Source of the DNA: CAZJFH01 sp964545205 | GTDB taxonomy: Bacteria > Pseudomonadota > Alphaproteobacteria > Rhodospirillales > Magnetospirillaceae | Assembly: GCA_964545205.1 (NCBI GenBank) | Contig: CAZJFH010000115.1 | Coordinates: 1 to 8,503 of the forward strand | Direction of reading: 5' to 3' | Length of the DNA: 8,503 bases | Shown: positions 5,145-8,503 of the stretch, one piece after another | Layout of the letters: each line of letters opens with the position of its first letter | Position numbering within the stretch: position 1 is the stretch's first letter | Made by a program: the position numbers and the translations under genes | Notes under the pieces: model-generated | Told to the model about the DNA's origin: nothing | The model's input: only the letters and a program-made list of their open reading frames with translations | Database searches by the model: none

Positions 5145-6482
5145 TCACAATCCGTAGGCGCGGGCCAGCAGCTCGATCGGATGGCGCGACGGCGCGACCT
5201 CGGGCGTGTCGCCGCCGAGGCGCTTCAGCGCGTCGCCGAGATGCATCCCGGCCAGCGGGCATTCGGAGACCAGGTGCTGCTTGCCGCTGCGGGCGACCTG
5301 TCGCGCGGTGGTCTTGCCGACCTTGTGCGCGACCTCGTAGTTCTCCTTCATGACGCCCCAGGTGCCGCCATGGCCCGAGCAGCGCTCGATCACCGCGACG
5401 TCGGCCTCGGGGATCAGGCGCAGCAGCTCGGCCGCCCTGGGGCCGGCGTTCTGGGCGCGGGCGTGGCAGGCGAGATGGACGGCGATGCCGCCGTCCAGCG
5501 GCTTCAGCCCGTCGGCCAGACCCTCGTTGCGGGCGATGTCGACGGCGTATTCCGAGACGTCCCACATCGCCTGCGACAGCTTCCTGACGTTGTCGTCCTC
5601 GGGCAGCAGCAGCGGCCATTCGAACTTCATCATCAGCGTGCAGGACGAGACCAGGGCGACGACGTCGTAGCCCTTCTCGACCCACGGCGCCAGCTCGGCC
5701 GAGATCTTGGCGGCCTTCTCTGCGACGCGGGCGACGTCGCCGTGTTCGAGCTGCGGCATGCCGCAGCAGCCGGGATAGGCGACCTCGGTCGCGACGCCGT
5801 TCCTGGCCAGCACGGCGCGGGTGGCCTCGCCGATGCCGGGCTCGTTGTAGTTGGCGAAGCAGGTGGCGAACAGCACCGCCTTGCGGCCGAAGGCCGGGGC
5901 TTCGCGGTTGACCTCGGGCGCGCCGTCCCTGGCCCGCGCGGTGAAGGTCTTGCCGTGGTAGCGCGGCAGCGGCGCCTCGCGATGCACGCCGGCGACCTTC
6001 TCCATCACCGGCCGGGTCAGGTGGTTGGAGCACGACGTCGCCCAGTTGGCCAGCGGCGCGGCGATGGCGCCGAGGCGGCCGTTGCGGTCGGTCTCGGTGA
6101 GCTGGCGCGCGATGGCGCCGACCTCGCCCTTGCGGAACTGCACCGCGCGGTAGCGCAGCATCAGGTGCGGGAAGTCGAGGTCGAACTCGTGCGGCGGCAC
6201 GTACGGGCACTTGGTCAAAAAGCACATGTCGCAGAGCGTGCAGGCGTCCACGACCTTGCGGAAATCCTTGCTGGAGACGCCCTCCATCTCGGCGTCGCCG
6301 GCCTCGTCGACGAGATCGAACAGGCGCGGGAAACTGTCGCACAGATTGAAGCAGCGGCGGCAGCCGTGGCAGATGTCGAAGACGCGGCGCATCTCGGCGT
6401 CGAGCTTGGCCTCGTCGTGGAAATCGGCATCGCGCCAGGCCAGCGGCCGGCGGACCGGCGCCTCGAGATTGCCTTCTCGCAT
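5145..6482 (-). CDS. CCG-type two-[4Fe-4S] protein (GlpC/HdrD-like)
   Basis: A 445-residue iron-sulfur protein of the heterodisulfide-reductase-related group. The N-terminal third carries two ferredoxin-like [4Fe-4S] motifs: Cys38/41/44/48 and Cys81/84/87/92, the latter ending in CP. Two CCG modules follow. The first is Cys208, Cys239-Cys240-Gly241 and Cys281, in which the final CXXC of a classic module is reduced to one cysteine. The second is Cys339, Cys368-Ser369-Gly370 and Cys408, where the CCG itself has become CSG. In GlpC and HdrB/D such modules hold a noncubane or single [4Fe-4S] cluster and pass electrons to or from quinones or thiols. There are no membrane helices, so it should be cytoplasmic or membrane-associated by a partner. 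GGGGAGA precedes the ATG. It sits between rubrerythrin and DUF3501, which suggests it feeds electrons to the diiron peroxidase. Confidence 0.88.
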   Translation of the reverse strand: MREGNLEAPVRRPLAWRDADFHDEAKLDAEMRRVFDICHGCRRCFNLCDSFPRLFDLVDEAGDAEMEGVSSKDFRKVVDACTLCDMCFLTKCPYVPPHEFDLDFPHLMLRYRAVQFRKGEVGAIARQLTETDRNGRLGAIAAPLANWATSCSNHLTRPVMEKVAGVHREAPLPRYHGKTFTARARDGAPEVNREAPAFGRKAVLFATCFANYNEPGIGEATRAVLARNGVATEVAYPGCCGMPQLEHGDVARVAEKAAKISAELAPWVEKGYDVVALVSSCTLMMKFEWPLLLPEDDNVRKLSQAMWDVSEYAVDIARNEGLADGLKPLDGGIAVHLACHARAQNAGPRAAELLRLIPEADVAVIERCSGHGGTWGVMKENYEVAHKVGKTTARQVARSGKQHLVSECPLAGMHLGDALKRLGGDTPEVAPSRHPIELLARAYGL

Positions 6483-6506
6483 CGGTTTCTCCCCTGGAAA
6501 GGACGG

Positions 6507-6535
6507 GCGGGCCGGAGCGGTGCGCCCCGGCCCGC
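6507..6535 (-). promoter_or_regulatory. Intercistronic hairpin between rubrerythrin and Fe-S protein genes
   Basis: Within the 59-bp gap a 9-bp perfect G+C stem pairs GCGGGCCGG (6507-6515) with CCGGCCCGC (6527-6535) around an 11-nt loop. It has no U-run. Placed right after the rubrerythrin stop, it could protect the rubrerythrin mRNA 3' end or partly block readthrough, giving more rubrerythrin than downstream proteins. Confidence 0.45.
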
Positions 6536-6541
6536 GGCCGG

Positions 6542-6961
6542 TCAGCTTCCGAGGCCGTCGAGCGCCCGCTGGAACTTGCCGGCGTGCGACTTCTCGGCCT
6601 TGGCCAGGGTCTCGAACCAGTCGGCGATCTCGTCGAAGCCTTCCTCGCGCGCGACCCGGGCCATGCCCGGATACATGTCGGTGTATTCGTGGGTCTCGCC
6701 GGCGACGGCGGCCTTGAGGTTGTCCTCGGTCGGGCCGATCGGCGCGCCGGTGGCGGGATCGCCGCTCTCCTCGAGGAATTCCAGATGGCCGAAGGCGTGG
6801 CCGGTCTCGCCTTCCGCCGTCGAGCGGAACAGCGCCGAGACGTCGTTGTGGCCTTCGACGTCGGCCTTCTGCGCGAAATAGAGATAGCGGCGGTTGGCCT
6901 GCGATTCGCCGGCGAACGCGGCCTTGAGGTTGTCTTCCGTCTTCGAGCCCTTGAGCTGCAT
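6542..6961 (-). CDS. Rubrerythrin-like diiron protein without rubredoxin domain
   Basis: A 139-residue ferritin-like four-helix protein. Rubrerythrins reduce hydrogen peroxide at a diiron site. The ligand set matches the Desulfovibrio vulgaris protein almost residue for residue: Glu19, Glu52, His55, Glu89, Glu92, Glu123 and His126, with both ExxH motifs (EGETGH and EKSH). The C-terminal rubredoxin domain (CXXC pairs) of classic rubrerythrin is absent, and the protein has no cysteine, so electrons must come from another protein, plausibly the downstream Fe-S protein. I start at the ATG at 6961 because of an AAGGGAG box 8 nt upstream. A further in-frame ATG at 6997 would add 12 residues with no family match. 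It is the first gene of a three-gene minus-strand operon. Confidence 0.92.
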   Translation of the reverse strand: MQLKGSKTEDNLKAAFAGESQANRRYLYFAQKADVEGHNDVSALFRSTAEGETGHAFGHLEFLEESGDPATGAPIGPTEDNLKAAVAGETHEYTDMYPGMARVAREEGFDEIADWFETLAKAEKSHAGKFQRALDGLGS

Positions 6962-7276
6962 GGCTTCACTCCCTTGCGTGCGTTCTGGGGGGCACATCTC
7001 CCGCCGAGCGCGGGTGAAGACGAGCTTAGGAGCTTGAACCCGGAGGCGTCAACGAGACATTAGAATAGGTCGAAAAATGCGGCTTACAATCAGAAACAAA
7101 ACAGTTTTTTATACCAACGACGGTCGCTTATGCCTCTTTCGGCAAGGAGCTATGTCGAAGGCGGGGGTGCGACGAAAGGCCGCACAAAGCGTGGGGCGAT
7201 TCCCCTTTTCATAGACTGGAATTTTTCCAATGCTAGTCGGGCATTGGGAACGCAGTCATTGCGCACAGGGGGAAGA
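6962..7276. promoter_or_regulatory. Divergent regulatory region between rubrerythrin and cytochrome c peroxidase genes
   Basis: This 315-bp gap is less GC-rich than its surroundings, especially 7055-7115, and should hold divergent promoters. For the rubrerythrin operon a candidate is TTGTAA (complement of 7084-7089), 16 bp, TATTCT (complement of 7062-7067). Both boxes match 4 of 6. A direct repeat, GAGCTT at 7022-7027 and 7030-7035, lies between that promoter and the gene. An A/T palindrome, AAAACAGTTTT, sits at 7098-7108. Nearer the peroxidase is an inverted repeat, CCAATGC (7227-7233) with GCATTGG (7241-7247), 7-nt spacer, extendable by GAA/TTC with one bulge. Any of these could bind a regulator. 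I could not assign one, and no clear OxyR, FNR or Fur box was found. Confidence 0.45.
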
Positions 7277-8326
7277 ATGAAAACCAAGCTGTTCCTGGCG
7301 ACCGCCGCGGCGGCCGCCTTCGCCGTCACCACCACCGCCGCCTTCGCCGACGAACTGATGAAGGACGCGCAGGGCCTGTTCAAGCCGATCCCGTCGATGG
7401 TGCCGGCGGTCAAGGACAACGCGGTCACCCGCGACAAGGTCGCGCTCGGAAAGGCGCTGTTTTTCGACCCGCGGCTGTCGGCCTCGGGGCTGCTGTCGTG
7501 CAACACCTGCCACAACCTCGGCATGGGCGGCGACGACAACCTCGAGACCTCGGTCGGCCACGGCTGGCAGAAGGGCCCGCGCAACGCGCCGACGGTGTTC
7601 AACGCCGTCTTCAACATCGCCCAGTTCTGGGACGGCCGCGCCGAGGACCTCAAGGCCCAGGCCAAGGGCCCGGTGCAGGCCGGCGTCGAGATGAACAACA
7701 CCCCGGCCCAGGTCGAGAAGACGCTGAGCTCGATCCCCGAATACGTCGAGATGTTCAAGGTCTCGTTCCCGGGCGAGAAGAGTCCGGTCACCTTCGACAA
7801 CATGGCCAAGGCGATCGAGGCGTTCGAGGCCACCCTGATCACGCCGGCGTCGCGCTTCGACCAGTATCTCGAGGGCAACGCCAACGTCCTGACCGCCCAG
7901 GAGAAGAACGGGCTCGACCTGTTCATCAGGAAGGGCTGCGTCAGCTGCCATGGCGGCATCAATGTCGGCGGCGAGAGCTACCATCCGTTCGGCGTCGTCG
8001 AGAAGCCCGGCTCCGACATCCTGCCGCCGGACGACAAGGGCCGCTTCGCCGTGACCAAGACCGCCGACGACTCCTATGTCTTCCGCGCCGGCCCGCTGCG
8101 CAACATCGAACTGACCGCGCCGTACTTCCACTCCGGCAAGGTGTGGGATCTGGAGCAGGCGGTGGCGATCATGGGCGTCAGCCAGCTCGGCCACAAGCTC
8201 GACGACAAGGAGGTCAAGGACATCACCGCGTTCCTCAAGACCCTGACCGGAGAGCAGCCGCGAATCGAGTACCCGATCATGCCGCCATCGACCGCTGCGA
8301 CGCCGAAACCGAAGCTGATGAACTAG
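7277..8326 (+). CDS. Di-haem cytochrome c peroxidase (CcpA/MauG family)
   Basis: A periplasmic enzyme that reduces hydrogen peroxide to water with electrons from small c-type cytochromes. The 349-residue precursor has a Sec signal peptide (Lys2, Lys4, hydrophobic core 5-17, likely AFA-D cleavage at 24/25). Two haem c attachment sites are seen: CNTCH (75-79, peroxidatic N-terminal domain) and CVSCH (221-225, electron-transferring domain). The GHG histidine (His95) in the activation loop, Trp118 in FWDGRA between the two haems, and a distal methionine Met300 in AVAIMG, the expected axial ligand of the second haem, support a true peroxidase over a MauG-type oxygenase. Glu138 is also placed as in peroxidases. 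The ATG at 7277 is chosen because GGGGGAAG precedes it and the signal peptide begins there. An open frame from 7130 continues upstream but makes no sense as an N-terminus. Confidence 0.94.
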   Translation: MKTKLFLATAAAAAFAVTTTAAFADELMKDAQGLFKPIPSMVPAVKDNAVTRDKVALGKALFFDPRLSASGLLSCNTCHNLGMGGDDNLETSVGHGWQKGPRNAPTVFNAVFNIAQFWDGRAEDLKAQAKGPVQAGVEMNNTPAQVEKTLSSIPEYVEMFKVSFPGEKSPVTFDNMAKAIEAFEATLITPASRFDQYLEGNANVLTAQEKNGLDLFIRKGCVSCHGGINVGGESYHPFGVVEKPGSDILPPDDKGRFAVTKTADDSYVFRAGPLRNIELTAPYFHSGKVWDLEQAVAIMGVSQLGHKLDDKEVKDITAFLKTLTGEQPRIEYPIMPPSTAATPKPKLMN

Positions 8327-8503
8327 GTTTCGCGCAGGAGAACGATAAAGGGTCGCCCAATCCTGAGGCATTTCAGCGGGTTGCAGGGCCTCAGGAACGG
8401 GCTCCCGCCGCGGGAGCGACGATCTGGCGCCCAGCCGAAGGCTGGGACGGTGAGGGGAGCGGCGCCTGACTCACATCCGGCCTTCGGCCGTAAGACACCC
8501 TCA
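8327..8503. repeat. Hairpin-rich intergenic tail after the peroxidase gene
   Basis: No gene is apparent. Four inverted repeats follow one another: TCCTGAGGC (8361-8369) with GCCTCAGGA (8388-8396), 9 bp around an 18-nt spacer; GCTCCCG (8401-8407) with CGGGAGC (8411-8417); CCCAGCC (8430-8436) with GGCTGGG (8440-8446), GAA loop; and CGGCC (8478-8482) with GGCCG (8486-8490). One or more probably ends the peroxidase transcript, although no U-run follows. The cluster looks like a composite dispersed repeat. Only a genome-wide comparison can decide. Confidence 0.5.

Noticed and set aside
5181..6881. 566-codon plus-strand open frame antisense to the Fe-S protein and rubrerythrin
   Set aside because: The minus-strand frames hold complete Fe-S and diiron motifs. 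The plus-strand frame has none and reads as a compositional shadow.
7211..7247. Possible OxyR-type site (ATAG at 7211-7214 with 7-bp spaced tetramers)
   Set aside because: Only one of the four tetramers matches, and the spacing agreement alone is not enough.
7130..7276. 49-residue N-terminal extension of the cytochrome c peroxidase
   Set aside because: It would bury the signal peptide inside the protein, and a strong Shine-Dalgarno lies immediately before the ATG at 7277.
1..8503. CRISPR array, tRNA, rRNA or insertion sequence
   Set aside because: I found no regularly spaced direct repeats, no tRNA cloverleaf or rRNA stretch, and no transposase or integrase frame.

Overview
The window is GC-rich chromosomal DNA with dense, mostly non-overlapping genes, GC-rich third codon positions and long spurious open frames on the opposite strands. 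The gene content (MlaC, a MntA/HepT pair, DUF2061, Dps, Tpx, rubrerythrin with an Fe-S protein and DUF3501, and a di-haem cytochrome c peroxidase) fits an aerobic or facultative Gram-negative proteobacterium. The GGCCGGG/CCCGGCC intergenic palindromes suggest an alphaproteobacterium (Rhodospirillales-like), but this is inference from style and not a taxonomic assignment.

Layout. Positions 1-204 hold paired palindromic repeats and no gene. Positions 205-1869 are all minus strand: a periplasmic MlaC-like phospholipid-binding protein, then 25 bp downstream a MntA/HepT (nucleotidyltransferase/HEPN) toxin-antitoxin pair overlapping by 4 nt, then a 57-aa protein of unknown function. A divergent promoter region (1870-1992) leads into plus-strand genes: an orphan ParA-type ATPase translationally coupled (ATGA overlap) to a four-helix CopD-like membrane protein, then a DUF2061 membrane protein, Dps and thiol peroxidase (Tpx). 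A 15-bp perfect hairpin at 4500-4534 separates tpx from a convergent minus-strand operon that reads rubrerythrin, two-cluster CCG-type iron-sulfur protein, DUF3501. A 315-bp divergent regulatory region then leads to a plus-strand secreted cytochrome c peroxidase. The last 177 bp hold a series of hairpins and no gene.

How the genes fit together. From 3431 to 8326 the window is largely an oxidative-stress block: an iron-storing ferroxidase (Dps), a cytoplasmic thiol-dependent peroxidase (Tpx), a diiron peroxidase (rubrerythrin) with a probable dedicated Fe-S electron carrier and DUF3501, and a periplasmic haem peroxidase (CcpA-type). These use different electron donors and compartments against the same oxidant. 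The most interesting element is the rubrerythrin/Fe-S/DUF3501 operon. The rubrerythrin lacks its usual rubredoxin domain, and the GlpC/HdrD-like partner has one normal and one altered CCG module. That suggests a membrane- or quinone-linked reductase for a peroxidase, and its mechanism is, as far as I know, undescribed.
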